Shown in pieces: positions 1-7,807 of a stretch of 64,000 bases of DNA (the first letter of the stretch is position 1; the number at the start of each line of letters is the position of its first letter). The notes under the pieces were generated by a model, which saw only the letters and a list, made by a program, of their open reading frames with translations, did no database searches and was not told the origin of the DNA. This DNA comes from Bacillus cereus (lineage in GTDB: Bacteria; Bacillota; Bacilli; Bacillales; Bacillaceae_G): NCBI RefSeq assembly GCF_025917685.1, contig NZ_CP089518.1:2543001-2607000 (forward strand), read 5' to 3'. The position numbers were made by a program, and so were the translations under genes.

Positions 1-997
1 TATACCGTCCATCAAAAGATATATTTAATTGCTTTTCACCGTGAATAGCATCTATTTGTTGTGTCTCGGATATTTTACCAATCTGAGAAGCGTTAGATGA
101 GATTAGTATTGTGGATTCGTCGATGATTTCTAAGTTAACGTTGTTGTTTGCCCATTCACTAGCTAATAAACTTGACCGATCTACACCTTGTAAAATCTTT
201 TTTCTATCTATATTAATAACCGTTTGGGATTCATTTGGAATTAGGCCGGTTATATTAGGATATTTTCCTTCAATAAGCCTTGAATACAACGTAATTGTAC
301 CGAATTTAAAAATAATGTGACTCTCTGAAAGATATATGTATACTAAATTTGAATTATTGTTCATTAATTTTAATAGTTCACTAATAGTGGAACTTGGTAC
401 AATACAATTTAATTTCGCATGTGAAGAAATGGGGATTTCACGTAAAGCCAGTCTATGTGAATCAGTAGCAGCACAAATTAATTTGTTATGATCAATAACA
501 AAATGTACGCCAGTAAGAACGGGTCTAGATTCATTTTTAGCAGCTGCAAAGACAGTTTGTTTAAATACTTCAATCAACTGTTCCATTTCTACTTGTATTT
601 CTGCATGATCGTCTATAAATGGTACATTCGGAAATTCGTTCGCCGAGAATCCATTTAAGTTTAAAGTAATTTCATCTGATTGAATTGAAATCAACTGCTC
701 ATTCATACTTTTTATTAAAATTTCACTTGGCATTTTCTTAATAATTTCAATGAAATATTTTGCTGGTACAACAATACTTCCTACTTTTATAATAGTTGTA
801 ATTTGTACACCTTCAATTGAACTAGGTATAAACTTTTCAATGAAAACATTCGAATTACTTGCGACTAAAGTAATTCCAGATTGATCTGCTGTTATTTTTA
901 TTCCGGATAATATAGGAATTAAAGTTTTTGTTGAGATAGCTTTACTTACTTCTGAAAGAGCTTGTGTAAATTGTTTGTGATTAACGGTAAACTCCAT
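1..997 (-). CDS. dnaN: DNA polymerase III beta subunit (sliding clamp) paralog, partial
   Basis: Sliding-clamp family protein, which encircles DNA and tethers polymerases and repair enzymes. About 332 residues are visible; the last ~45 of a normal ~378-residue clamp lie beyond the window edge. The translation starts MEFTVNHKQF and carries clamp landmarks such as SGIKITADQSGITLVASN, AATDSHRLALREI, and SFDGRY right at the edge. A GGCGGGGGAA ribosome site precedes the ATG. The Nudix gene starts 30 bp upstream on the same strand, so both may share a transcript. No dnaA, recF or gyrB is nearby, so this is probably the second clamp gene that cereus-group genomes carry away from oriC (family knowledge, not shown here). 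Confidence 0.93.
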   Translation of the reverse strand, partial: MEFTVNHKQFTQALSEVSKAISTKTLIPILSGIKITADQSGITLVASNSNVFIEKFIPSSIEGVQITTIIKVGSIVVPAKYFIEIIKKMPSEILIKSMNEQLISIQSDEITLNLNGFSANEFPNVPFIDDHAEIQVEMEQLIEVFKQTVFAAAKNESRPVLTGVHFVIDHNKLICAATDSHRLALREIPISSHAKLNCIVPSSTISELLKLMNNNSNLVYIYLSESHIIFKFGTITLYSRLIEGKYPNITGLIPNESQTVINIDRKKILQGVDRSSLLASEWANNNVNLEIIDESTILISSNASQIGKISETQQIDAIHGEKQLNISFDGRY

Positions 998-1027
998 TTT
1001 TCCCCCGCCTTAAATGAAATAATATGT

Positions 1028-1471
1028 TTATGAAGATTGATGAATAATAGTTCCATTAAAAATATAAGGTATTGTTTCTTTCGTTTGTAAAAGGCCTTTT
1101 AAGTGTTTTGGTATACGTAAATAAGGTTCTGCTTTATGTAATTCCATCCAGATAATTTCTTCAATTTCTTTTGGTCGTGATATGCAAATTTCCCCTCCGA
1201 TTATTTCTCCTAAAAAATTAAAGAAGATTGCATGATGTCCTCTTTCCTCAAAAAACGCTTCACTAATGGAACAAATCCCTTTTACATGTATATCTAGTCC
1301 AGTTTCTTCTTTCACTTCACGAATTGCTGCCTCTTCTAACGTTTCACCAAATTTTACTGCCCCACCTGGTAATGTATAATAAGAGCCATTTTTTCCTTTG
1401 TTTTTAACCATTAAGAGCTTTTCGTGACTTTCATCGTATAAAAGCGCGTATGTAACATTCACCTTTTTCAT
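1028..1471 (-). CDS. Nudix hydrolase
   Basis: Small Nudix-family hydrolase (147 aa) that would cleave a nucleoside diphosphate linked to another moiety. The Nudix box is complete: GGAVKFGETLEEAAIREVKE followed by ETGL, matching G-x5-E-x7-REUxEExGU with the metal-binding glutamates present, at roughly residues 35-60. The ATG follows AAAGGGG with good spacing. The substrate cannot be told from sequence. It sits just upstream of the dnaN paralog, and a house-cleaning role next to a replication gene is only an inference. Confidence 0.9.
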   Translation of the reverse strand: MKKVNVTYALLYDESHEKLLMVKNKGKNGSYYTLPGGAVKFGETLEEAAIREVKEETGLDIHVKGICSISEAFFEERGHHAIFFNFLGEIIGGEICISRPKEIEEIIWMELHKAEPYLRIPKHLKGLLQTKETIPYIFNGTIIHQSS

Positions 1472-1657
1472 ATTTAACCCCTTTCAATGATAAGAATTTT
1501 CTGTCTTTATTTCATTCTACCATTAAATTGTTTTTATTCACAAAAAAGAAAAGAACGTGTTTTGAAAAGGAATAATCAAAAAACGCCCTCTAAATGTCAA
1601 AAAGTCGATTCGTTTAAAGAATACCAAACAATAGCAACTATAAATTTAATATGTTTT

Positions 1658-2074
1658 TTACAACCTTTTTTCTAAATAGTAGTGATGATGTCCTTTAGGA
1701 TGATCTTTACTGACTCCGATCACTTTATATCCATGTTTTTTATAAAAGTTTGGAGCTTGGAAACTAAAAGTGTCTAAGTTTATCAGCCGACATTCTTTTT
1801 CGATTGCAAATTCTTCAATTAGTTTCATTAATTTGCTGCCATAGCCTTCGTGTCTATATTCTTCAGACACCCACAGAAAGTCAATATGCAGGTGATGCCA
1901 AAATGTTACCGCTGTTACCCCTCCGATTATTTCTTCTTTTTCATTCCTTACTATAAAACTTACCTTTTCTGAAGGTGTTTTTTCTTCATTTGAAAGATGT
2001 TTTTGGTTATATTCAATTACTTTCTCTCTTATGTAATTACTATCTTCTTGAATCCATTGTTTTTGAATTTTCAT
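1658..2074 (-). CDS. GNAT family N-acetyltransferase
   Basis: Single-domain GNAT acetyltransferase (138 aa) that would move an acetyl group from acetyl-CoA to an unknown amine. The C-terminal half has the fold's signature: LWVSEEYRHEGYGSKLMKLI gives the R/Q-x-x-G-x-G/A acetyl-CoA loop, followed by INLDTFSFQAPNFYKKHGYK. Start choice is uncertain. AAGGTG lies 13 nt before the ATG at 2074, while the in-frame GTG at 2086 is only 1 nt from it. It appears to be a single-gene unit. Confidence 0.83.
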   Translation of the reverse strand: MKIQKQWIQEDSNYIREKVIEYNQKHLSNEEKTPSEKVSFIVRNEKEEIIGGVTAVTFWHHLHIDFLWVSEEYRHEGYGSKLMKLIEEFAIEKECRLINLDTFSFQAPNFYKKHGYKVIGVSKDHPKGHHHYYLEKRL

Positions 2075-2301
2075 TTTTAATATCACGCACCTTTTTATAT
2101 TTACGTAATCTATTCAATTTAATAATTAAATTATCCTGTCTTTATTAATAGTAGGTTACGTAATAAGTAAAGGATGAAATCCAGATATTTCGAGTGGAGA
2201 CTCTAATTGTAATTAATAGTAAATATCCTTTTTACGTGGTTTTATTTTGACGTGGAGTACATTGTTTACACATTATCTTATAATGTAAAAATAATCTTTT
2301 A

Positions 2302-2329
2302 AAAAGAGCCCTAGCATAAGGACTCTTTC
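2302..2329 (-). terminator. Rho-independent terminator after the OFA-type MFS gene
   Basis: Hairpin with arms AAAGAGCCC and GGACTCTTT (one imperfect pair). On the minus strand it ends in CTCTTTTTAAAA, 6 bp past the transporter stop. Confidence 0.75.
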
Positions 2330-2335
2330 TTAGCA

Positions 2336-3544
2336 TTAAGCTATTTTTCGATTTAACGATTTTATTTCCTTCTCCTTTTCTGCATTTGGAGGACGGATTA
2401 TTATAGAGATAACGAAAGATATTACACATAGAACACCGATTGTAATGAAGGTTGGTTGAAATCCGCCAAGTAGTGCTCCAATGAATGATCCTGCAAGTGC
2501 ACCAAATCCGAAACCTTGGTAAACAATCCCGTAGTTTGTACTATGGTTTTTTAATCCGAAGAAATCCCCGACAATGGCAGGGAATATAGTGATATTACCA
2601 CCAAAGCAAAAGGCAACACTTGCTACACAAGCAAAATAAATCCCGTAATTTAGTGGAATAAAACTTAAAGTAAAGACGGACAATCCAATAATAATAAATG
2701 TAGCAGAGACGATTTTTAATCGGCCTATTTTATCTGATAACGTTCCAAGAATAATTCTACCTATTGTATTAAAGATTGCAATCATTGCGACGGCATTTGC
2801 GGCAGTCGCTGCACTAAGACCAACGAGCTGCACCCCAATGTCTTTTACCATACCGATTAAATACAGACCGCCCATACATGATGTAAATAACATGAAAAAT
2901 AAGAGATATACTTGTTTTGTTTTCATCATTTCACGCGGCGTATAATCATTGTGTAATGTTTCAGTTACAGTGTTACTTACAGTTGCTTCACGTAAGAAGA
3001 ATGATCCTATCACCACTAAAAGTAAGACGATAATACCCCAATATAAAAATGCTTGTGATACCCCAAGACTGTTGATAAGATTTCCGTTTATATATCTAAA
3101 GATTAAGCTTCCCATTCCATATGCCGAAACAGATATACCAGAAATAAGTCCTTTACGGTTTGGAAACCATTTAATTAAATTAGATAGTGAGGTAATATAT
3201 GCTGTTCCATCAGCATATCCAACGACAACACCGGCTAATAAATAAAGTAATGGTAATGAAGAAACTTGTGAACTAAGTATTAAACCGAGTCCTAAAACAA
3301 TTCCTGCAGTAGCGATAAGTTTACGGAGTCCAAATTTTTGTTGTAGCTTTCCTGCAAATAGAGTCGAGAATGATAAAGAAAAACTCGTAATTGAGAAAGT
3401 AATCGCGACTGAATTGAGGTTCCATCCAAACTTACTTACAAGGGGTTGGTTAAATAAACTCCATGTGTAAATTGTTCCTAGGCCAATTTGAACGATGATT
3501 GTACCTAGAACAATTAGCAACGGATTTATAGATGATTGTTTCAT
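2336..3544 (-). CDS. MFS transporter, oxalate/formate antiporter-like (OFA) family
   Basis: Twelve-helix major facilitator of 402 residues. The N-terminal segment GLGTIYTWSLFNQPL and the internal GGNITIFPAIVGDFFGLKNH are typical of the OFA subgroup (oxalate/formate antiporter-like, also annotated as monocarboxylate or L-lactate MFS). The loop between helices 8 and 9 has the usual GRIILGTLSDKIGR motif. The ATG follows AAAAAGGGGACAG. The gene stands alone between two terminators. The substrate is unknown; a small carboxylate is the likeliest guess from the family. Confidence 0.85.
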   Translation of the reverse strand: MKQSSINPLLIVLGTIIVQIGLGTIYTWSLFNQPLVSKFGWNLNSVAITFSITSFSLSFSTLFAGKLQQKFGLRKLIATAGIVLGLGLILSSQVSSLPLLYLLAGVVVGYADGTAYITSLSNLIKWFPNRKGLISGISVSAYGMGSLIFRYINGNLINSLGVSQAFLYWGIIVLLLVVIGSFFLREATVSNTVTETLHNDYTPREMMKTKQVYLLFFMLFTSCMGGLYLIGMVKDIGVQLVGLSAATAANAVAMIAIFNTIGRIILGTLSDKIGRLKIVSATFIIIGLSVFTLSFIPLNYGIYFACVASVAFCFGGNITIFPAIVGDFFGLKNHSTNYGIVYQGFGFGALAGSFIGALLGGFQPTFITIGVLCVISFVISIIIRPPNAEKEKEIKSLNRKIA

Positions 3545-3651
3545 ACTAACTGTCCCCTTTTTTTATCATGACATGAATTTTCACAATTAGTATATCCATG
3601 ATAAATTGCACGATACCGTACGGAAAATGGAAATTAAGTTAGTTTACACAA

Positions 3652-3680
3652 AAAGACACTTCATCAAGAAGTGCCTCTTT
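3652..3680 (-). terminator. Rho-independent terminator after the 49-aa gene
   Basis: Arms AAAGACACTTC and GAAGTGCCTCTTT with a 5-nt loop and a T-rich tail (CTTTTTGTG) on the minus strand. It ends the serine hydrolase/small-protein unit. Apart from this hairpin and the small gene at 3826-3975, nothing else is evident between 3545 and 4006. Confidence 0.75.
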
Positions 3681-3825
3681 GTAGGTTATATACAGATGTA
3701 TTTAAAGAAAGCTTTGTTAAGATAAGACATTTTCAAATGCTTATGTACATATGTTATCAAATAATTTGCTGAAAGTGATGAGACTTAAGACGTATTTTTC
3801 TTTCATAAATAAGTCGGAGAGAAAA

Positions 3826-3975
3826 TTAATATTCGATTTCCTCGAAGTCTTTCGGCTGCGGTACAGTTTGCATATTTGCTGCATCTTTCGGATCGCTATA
3901 AATCGCATTTTGTTCTGTGTTTACATCCTTTATATTTTGTTTTTTATTTTTATTTTTATTCACTTCATTTTTCAT
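3826..3975 (-). CDS. Small hydrophilic protein (49 aa), unknown function
   Basis: Unannotated small ORF with a convincing start: AAAAAGGAGTGAAATATA then ATG. The peptide begins MKNEVNKNKNKKQNIKDV, runs through SDPKDAANMQTVPQPKD and ends in the acidic FEEIEY. It is very polar, lysine/asparagine-rich at the front and acidic at the end, with no membrane segment or cysteine. It starts 31 bp after the stop of the serine hydrolase gene and is followed by a terminator, so the two are probably co-transcribed. I do not recognise the family; a small spore-associated protein is possible but unproven. Confidence 0.62.
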   Translation of the reverse strand: MKNEVNKNKNKKQNIKDVNTEQNAIYSDPKDAANMQTVPQPKDFEEIEY

Positions 3976-4006
3976 TATATTTCACTCCTTTTTATTATAG
4001 GAGTAG

Positions 4007-5035
4007 TTATGCCCTAATCGTATTATTTATACTGCTATTAAATGTATCTGCGACTAAATTGCTAAATTCACGTAAATAATATAAATAATTGTCTCCACCA
4101 TAGTTGTATCTTTTATTGTACATTTTAGCAACGACGACATTATATTCTGGAATGACTAATATCGTGGGTCCTGTAATTCCTAATATTTGATAAGAACCTT
4201 TCGGAACTCGCTCACCAAGTTCGCTAAGTAAAGCAGGTTCATTTTGAATGAACCAAAACAACCCGTTTTGAGGTAGTTCTTTATTTTTATACGCTGGATT
4301 TTGTATGCTTGTAGCAAGTTCTATAACTTCTTTTGGCACAATTTGTTTACTATTCAAGAACCCGTTATTTAAATGCAGGTTCCCCCAGTATGCAAATTCT
4401 CTCGCAGAGACAAACAAATTTTTCTCGGAGCCGTCATCTACTGCACCGACACTTTCTATAGCATCTTCAGTTGGATTTACAATAACCTTAACTAAATTTT
4501 CATCATGTTCTATTCTCCATCCAGTTTCATTGAAGTTGGCAGGTAGGAATACACGCTCCTTTAACAATTCAGGAAAACTCTTATTATACAGCTGATAAAT
4601 AAGCTGCGTCACCATTCTTACATTAATATCTCTGTACGCCCAAGCTTGTCCCGGCTCAAATTCACGAAAAACTGTCCCCTCATCGGTTTCATTTAAACCG
4701 TGTGAATGGGTTACTAAGTGTCTTATCGTTGTCTTACCGAGTAATGAAGGATCATGTTTTTTAAAATAATTTACTGCCTCGTCATCAAGAGATTTTATTT
4801 TCCCCTCATAAACTGCATAAGCAACCATTAATCCTAAATAGCTTTTTCTTGCGGAAGCGACATTGAACTGTGAAGATATGTTTACTTTTTTGCTAGTAGG
4901 AGTATTTGAATGCGTTCCACTATAATGCTCTAGCACAATCTTATTATCTTTCATAATACAAAGTGCTGCCGCAGAACTTTGATTTGTCTCTTTAATATTT
5001 TCTACCCATGAAATTAATTTCTCATATTTGTACAA
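4007..5035 (-). CDS. Beta-lactamase-fold serine hydrolase
   Basis: Class C-type serine hydrolase/penicillin-binding-protein-like enzyme (342 aa). The nucleophile motif S-x-x-K is seen as SARKSYLGL near residue 62, followed by TIRHLVTHSHGLNETDEG, common in this superfamily; YRDI near residue 133 fills the place of the Y-x-N motif. No signal peptide is visible, so it is probably cytoplasmic. The start is a TTG preceded by AGGGGGAATTTAT. Such proteins often act as esterases or peptidases rather than true beta-lactamases, so resistance should not be inferred. Confidence 0.83.
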   Translation of the reverse strand: MYKYEKLISWVENIKETNQSSAAALCIMKDNKIVLEHYSGTHSNTPTSKKVNISSQFNVASARKSYLGLMVAYAVYEGKIKSLDDEAVNYFKKHDPSLLGKTTIRHLVTHSHGLNETDEGTVFREFEPGQAWAYRDINVRMVTQLIYQLYNKSFPELLKERVFLPANFNETGWRIEHDENLVKVIVNPTEDAIESVGAVDDGSEKNLFVSAREFAYWGNLHLNNGFLNSKQIVPKEVIELATSIQNPAYKNKELPQNGLFWFIQNEPALLSELGERVPKGSYQILGITGPTILVIPEYNVVVAKMYNKRYNYGGDNYLYYLREFSNLVADTFNSSINNTIRA

Positions 5036-5072
5036 ATAAATTCCCCCTAAAATGAAAACGAAAAAATGACAG

Positions 5073-5127
5073 CATGAAAGAAAAGCGTTAATACAACATA
5101 AACTGGTATTTACACTTTTCTTTCATG
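5073..5127 (-). terminator. 13-bp inverted repeat after the bacteriocin precursor
   Basis: Perfect 13-bp arms (CATGAAAGAAAAG and CTTTTCTTTCATG) separated by 29 nt, 19 bp past the precursor stop. A T-run follows only after a short gap, so this may be a terminator or a transcript-stabilising stem-loop. Confidence 0.5.
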
Positions 5128-5145
5128 TGAAATATTATTCTGTAC

Positions 5146-5415
5146 TTAAATAATCCACCAGTTCCAGCAATTAGAACAGCTGAAACAACCAACACAACCA
5201 ACACACCCTACACAACCACCACAACGTCCGCCGCCACAACCACCACAGCGACCACCACAGCCACCACAACGTCCACCGCATCCGCCACAACGACGTGCAT
5301 CGTCTTGGGTGTAATAATATGGATATTGATTTTGTTGCTGATCCCAATACACAACATTACCAGGTTGATAAGCATTAAGATTTAACGCTTGTAGTTCTTG
5401 TTGAAATTCATTCAT
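5146..5415 (-). CDS. Heterocycloanthracin/sonorensin-type bacteriocin precursor
   Basis: Ribosomally made precursor peptide (89 aa) of the strain-variable Cys-Xaa-Xaa bacteriocin family known from Bacillus anthracis and B. cereus. The leader begins MNEFQQELQALNLNAYQPGN and ends in TQDDARR. The core is a run of CGG/CGGR units with 13 cysteines, then three CVG units and the tail CFSCSNCWNWWII. In the known family, cysteines are expected to become thiazole-type heterocycles through a YcaO cyclodehydratase system encoded elsewhere; none is in this window. An ATG 15 bp upstream overlaps the GGAGGG ribosome site, so the start at 5415 is preferred. The repeat register is broken once by CGGGR. Confidence 0.9.
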   Translation of the reverse strand: MNEFQQELQALNLNAYQPGNVVYWDQQQNQYPYYYTQDDARRCGGCGGRCGGCGGRCGGCGGGRCGGCVGCVGCVGCFSCSNCWNWWII

Positions 5416-5614
5416 TATGAAACCCTCCATTTACAAATGTAAATTCCGTCCATATCTTTAAGTTTATTTCCTTTTAAAAATAAAGTAGAAATAAGACTAT
5501 AGACTAAATGCGTACATCAACAAAATATGACTTTACATTAGGTGATGTACCTTGTTTATTAGCCTATTTTCTTTATATTTTTATAGTGGACGTAATTAAT
5601 ATAAATAGAGACAT

Positions 5615-6061
5615 TTAAAAGTTACTAATCCAGCAATTTAATAGTTCATCACTTAATTTTCTTTCTAGTAATTCTTTTACTGAAGGTGTCGGCATTATTG
5701 TATAGGAGTTTATATTTTCTTTAGTAAAATCAATCCAGTGAAATGCTAAATGGGACTCTTTAGATATTGGAGTAAAATCTGATTTTAACTCATTTGAATC
5801 TATTTCAAAAATGTGGTTAATTTCATGGTGGAGGTTTTCTTTAGCTTGCCATTTATTTTCTATGACGCCTAAAAATTGTTTTATACTGCATGTTACTCCA
5901 AGTTCTTCGCGTAACTCTCTTATTAGTGCATTCTCTGCTGATTCCCCAATCTCAACATGGCCACCGGGTAAAAAATAGTGATGTCCTATGTATTCAGCAA
6001 CTAGTAATTTTTCATCTTTTATCATGATAGCTCGTACAATATGATGGAATTTACTTTTCAT
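5615..6061 (-). CDS. Nudix hydrolase
   Basis: Second Nudix protein of the window (148 aa). The box reads [20 protein letters not shown] followed by ELGV, a full match to the consensus, at about residues 33-57. Upstream, [18 protein letters not shown] is the usual strand entering the catalytic helix. The start is clear: GGAGGAATACAAA then ATG. The substrate is not predictable. Neighbours (a bacteriocin precursor downstream, DUF4256 upstream) do not suggest a shared pathway. Confidence 0.9.
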   Translation of the reverse strand: MKSKFHHIVRAIMIKDEKLLVAEYIGHHYFLPGGHVEIGESAENALIRELREELGVTCSIKQFLGVIENKWQAKENLHHEINHIFEIDSNELKSDFTPISKESHLAFHWIDFTKENINSYTIMPTPSVKELLERKLSDELLNCWISNF

Positions 6062-6096
6062 TTTGTATTCCTCCTAATCATTCACTTTATACTTGC

Positions 6097-6213
6097 TCAA
6101 AAATTGTCATTTAAAAGCGGGATAATATAAATCATAGGTGCTTCATATGGATGAACATTATTAATAACTGGAAGATAACATTTTACATGTTCTCGTTTAC
6201 AATTTAATTGAAA
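6097..6213 (-). pseudogene. C-terminal remnant with an HPYE-x-P motif (YqfO/Nif3- or CutA-like)
   Basis: A 38-codon open stretch without a start, bounded upstream by a TAG. It translates to FQLNCKREHVKCYLPVINNV then HPYEAPMIYIIPLLNDNF and a stop. The V-HPYE-x-P-x3-IIPL pattern is how small YqfO/Nif3-related and CutA-like proteins end. No N-terminal part is visible, so it looks like the tail of a deleted gene. It occupies most of what is otherwise a 370-bp gap; the rest of that gap holds only the terminator at 6242. Confidence 0.45.
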
Positions 6214-6241
6214 CTAATAATCTTGATAAACGATTCTAAAA

Positions 6242-6282
6242 AAGAGTATGTTTATGAAAATAAATCATCGAAACATACTCTT
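6242..6282 (-). terminator. Terminator after the DUF4256 gene
   Basis: Perfect 12-bp stem AAGAGTATGTTT/AAACATACTCTT with a 17-nt loop and seven T on the minus strand. It could work in both directions. Confidence 0.75.
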
Positions 6283-6434
6283 AATATTTTTAGTTGATTC
6301 ATTCTTTTACAATAAGGTTTGATTAGCCCTATTCTTTGCGGCCTCAAAATCGAAGCCGTAGCTAAAGTATGCAATCACTACTTTTCCCTAAGCAAATCTA
6401 TTCTCTATTTCAAATTTACCTGCCTGTACAAATT

Positions 6435-7004
6435 TTAGACTCTTAACGAACCACGAAAGCCTCTTGCGGCATAGTAAGATTCTGCCCCATTGTGATACAC
6501 AAAGACGTGTCCAAAGCGATAATCGCAAAAAAGGGCACCGCCAAGTTCTCTAATATCAGAAGGTGTTTGCACCCAACTCGATGTCTTCAAATCGAAATTC
6601 CCAATATTTTGCAACGCCCGATATTCTTCTTCCGTTAATAGTTCAATGCCCATAGTAGTTGCCATATCGAAAGCGTTATTTTCTGGTTTATGTTTCTTTC
6701 TTGATTCTAGCGCTTCAAGGTCATAACAAACACTTCTACGGCCTTTAGGACTTTCTGCTGAACAATCATAAAAAATGTATTCGCCTTTTTCTTTATCAAA
6801 ATCAACAACATCAGGTTCTCCGCCAGTTTTTTCCATTTCATTGAGCGACCACAACTTTTCAGTATTAGCATCCAAATTTGATTGAACATTAGCCCATTCT
6901 AGCCCTTTATGACGATTCATGTTATTCTCAAAACGATCTTTCAATGTTTGTATTAATTCTTCACGTTGCTCTAGTGACAACTCTTTTTTATTGCTCTCTT
7001 CCAT
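6435..7004 (-). CDS. DUF4256 domain protein
   Basis: Soluble 189-aa protein of the uncharacterised DUF4256 family, recognised from the middle and end: LWSLNEMEKTGGEPDVV, FYDCSAESPKGRRSVCYD, and GALFCDYRFGHVFVYHNGAE close to the C-terminus. The whole protein is one domain of normal family length. The ATG follows ATGGAGGAACTATT. The family has no known biochemical role. It stands alone with its own terminator about 150 bp downstream. Confidence 0.87.
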   Translation of the reverse strand: MEESNKKELSLEQREELIQTLKDRFENNMNRHKGLEWANVQSNLDANTEKLWSLNEMEKTGGEPDVVDFDKEKGEYIFYDCSAESPKGRRSVCYDLEALESRKKHKPENNAFDMATTMGIELLTEEEYRALQNIGNFDLKTSSWVQTPSDIRELGGALFCDYRFGHVFVYHNGAESYYAARGFRGSLRV

Positions 7005-7265
7005 AATAGTTCCTCCATTGATGTTTTTATTAATGATAGTTTAAGTATATATAAATACTGTTTTATAATAAAATGTTTAAATAATTGCGTGAATTCAGTT
7101 TGCGATAATTTATATGGATTAGTAAAACCAATTCTCCGCAATAGGGCCCTTTAACGAAACAACTTATTGTTTCTAATCAGTTTCTTAATCGATCTTTCAA
7201 TTCTAGATGTTCTTCACCTTTTCACTATAAATACACGATATAACTTTATTGAAAATCGCACATCT

Positions 7266-7730
7266 TTAATTCAACAACAATAAGCGATATACTTCCTCAC
7301 CGTCATATACATTTCCTAATGGTTTAAAACCATAACATTCATATAGTTTCTTTGCAGAAATATTATCTTTATGGACAGTTAATCTAATTTCCTCACACTC
7401 TTTAAAGTTATTTTTTATTAAGTTAATGATTTCCTGTAATGCTGCTTTTCCATATCCTTTTCCTTGCTCTTTTTCATCAACGATAAATCCGTTAATCCAA
7501 TACATATCTGTTGACCCACGTACAAAAGCATGCATAATAAAACCGACTATAAGGTCACCATCATATATAGCGAGTGGAATATATTCGACATTTTCACCAT
7601 CTGGTTTTATGTATACTTTAGCAAGTGATACTGCCACTGCCGGAACAAATTGCAATTGACTTTCTTTAACTTGTAACTTTAATGCATCTTCCCAATTTTC
7701 TCTCGTAACAATTTTTAATTGGACGTTCAT
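7266..7730 (-). CDS. GNAT acetyltransferase, BltD/spermidine acetyltransferase-like
   Basis: GNAT enzyme of 154 residues whose layout resembles Bacillus polyamine acetyltransferase BltD. It has an N-terminal QLKIVTRENWEDALKLQV, a middle YDGDLIVGFIMHAF strand, the acetyl-CoA loop VDEKEQGKGYGKAALQEIIN, and the C-terminal VHKDNISAKKLYECYGFKPL. Polyamine as substrate is inferred from this resemblance only. The start has AAAGGAGCTTAATATA before the ATG. No efflux pump is adjacent, unlike the blt locus. Confidence 0.83.
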   Translation of the reverse strand: MNVQLKIVTRENWEDALKLQVKESQLQFVPAVAVSLAKVYIKPDGENVEYIPLAIYDGDLIVGFIMHAFVRGSTDMYWINGFIVDEKEQGKGYGKAALQEIINLIKNNFKECEEIRLTVHKDNISAKKLYECYGFKPLGNVYDGEEVYRLLLLN

Positions 7731-7807
7731 TATATTAAGCTCCTTTAAAAAGAGAATTTATCTTTTATATTCAACGGTGTGAAATGATTCCCTTTTTCGA
7801 CATCAAC

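Noticed and set aside
111..320. Plus-strand ORF of 69 codons
   Set aside because: Antisense shadow of the dnaN paralog.
4007..5035. Calling this a beta-lactamase resistance gene
   Set aside because: Only the fold and S-x-x-K motif are visible; the family is mostly esterases and peptidases.
5190..5290. Short tandem repeats resembling a CRISPR or satellite
   Set aside because: They are the codons of the CGG/CGGR core of the bacteriocin precursor; no spacers.
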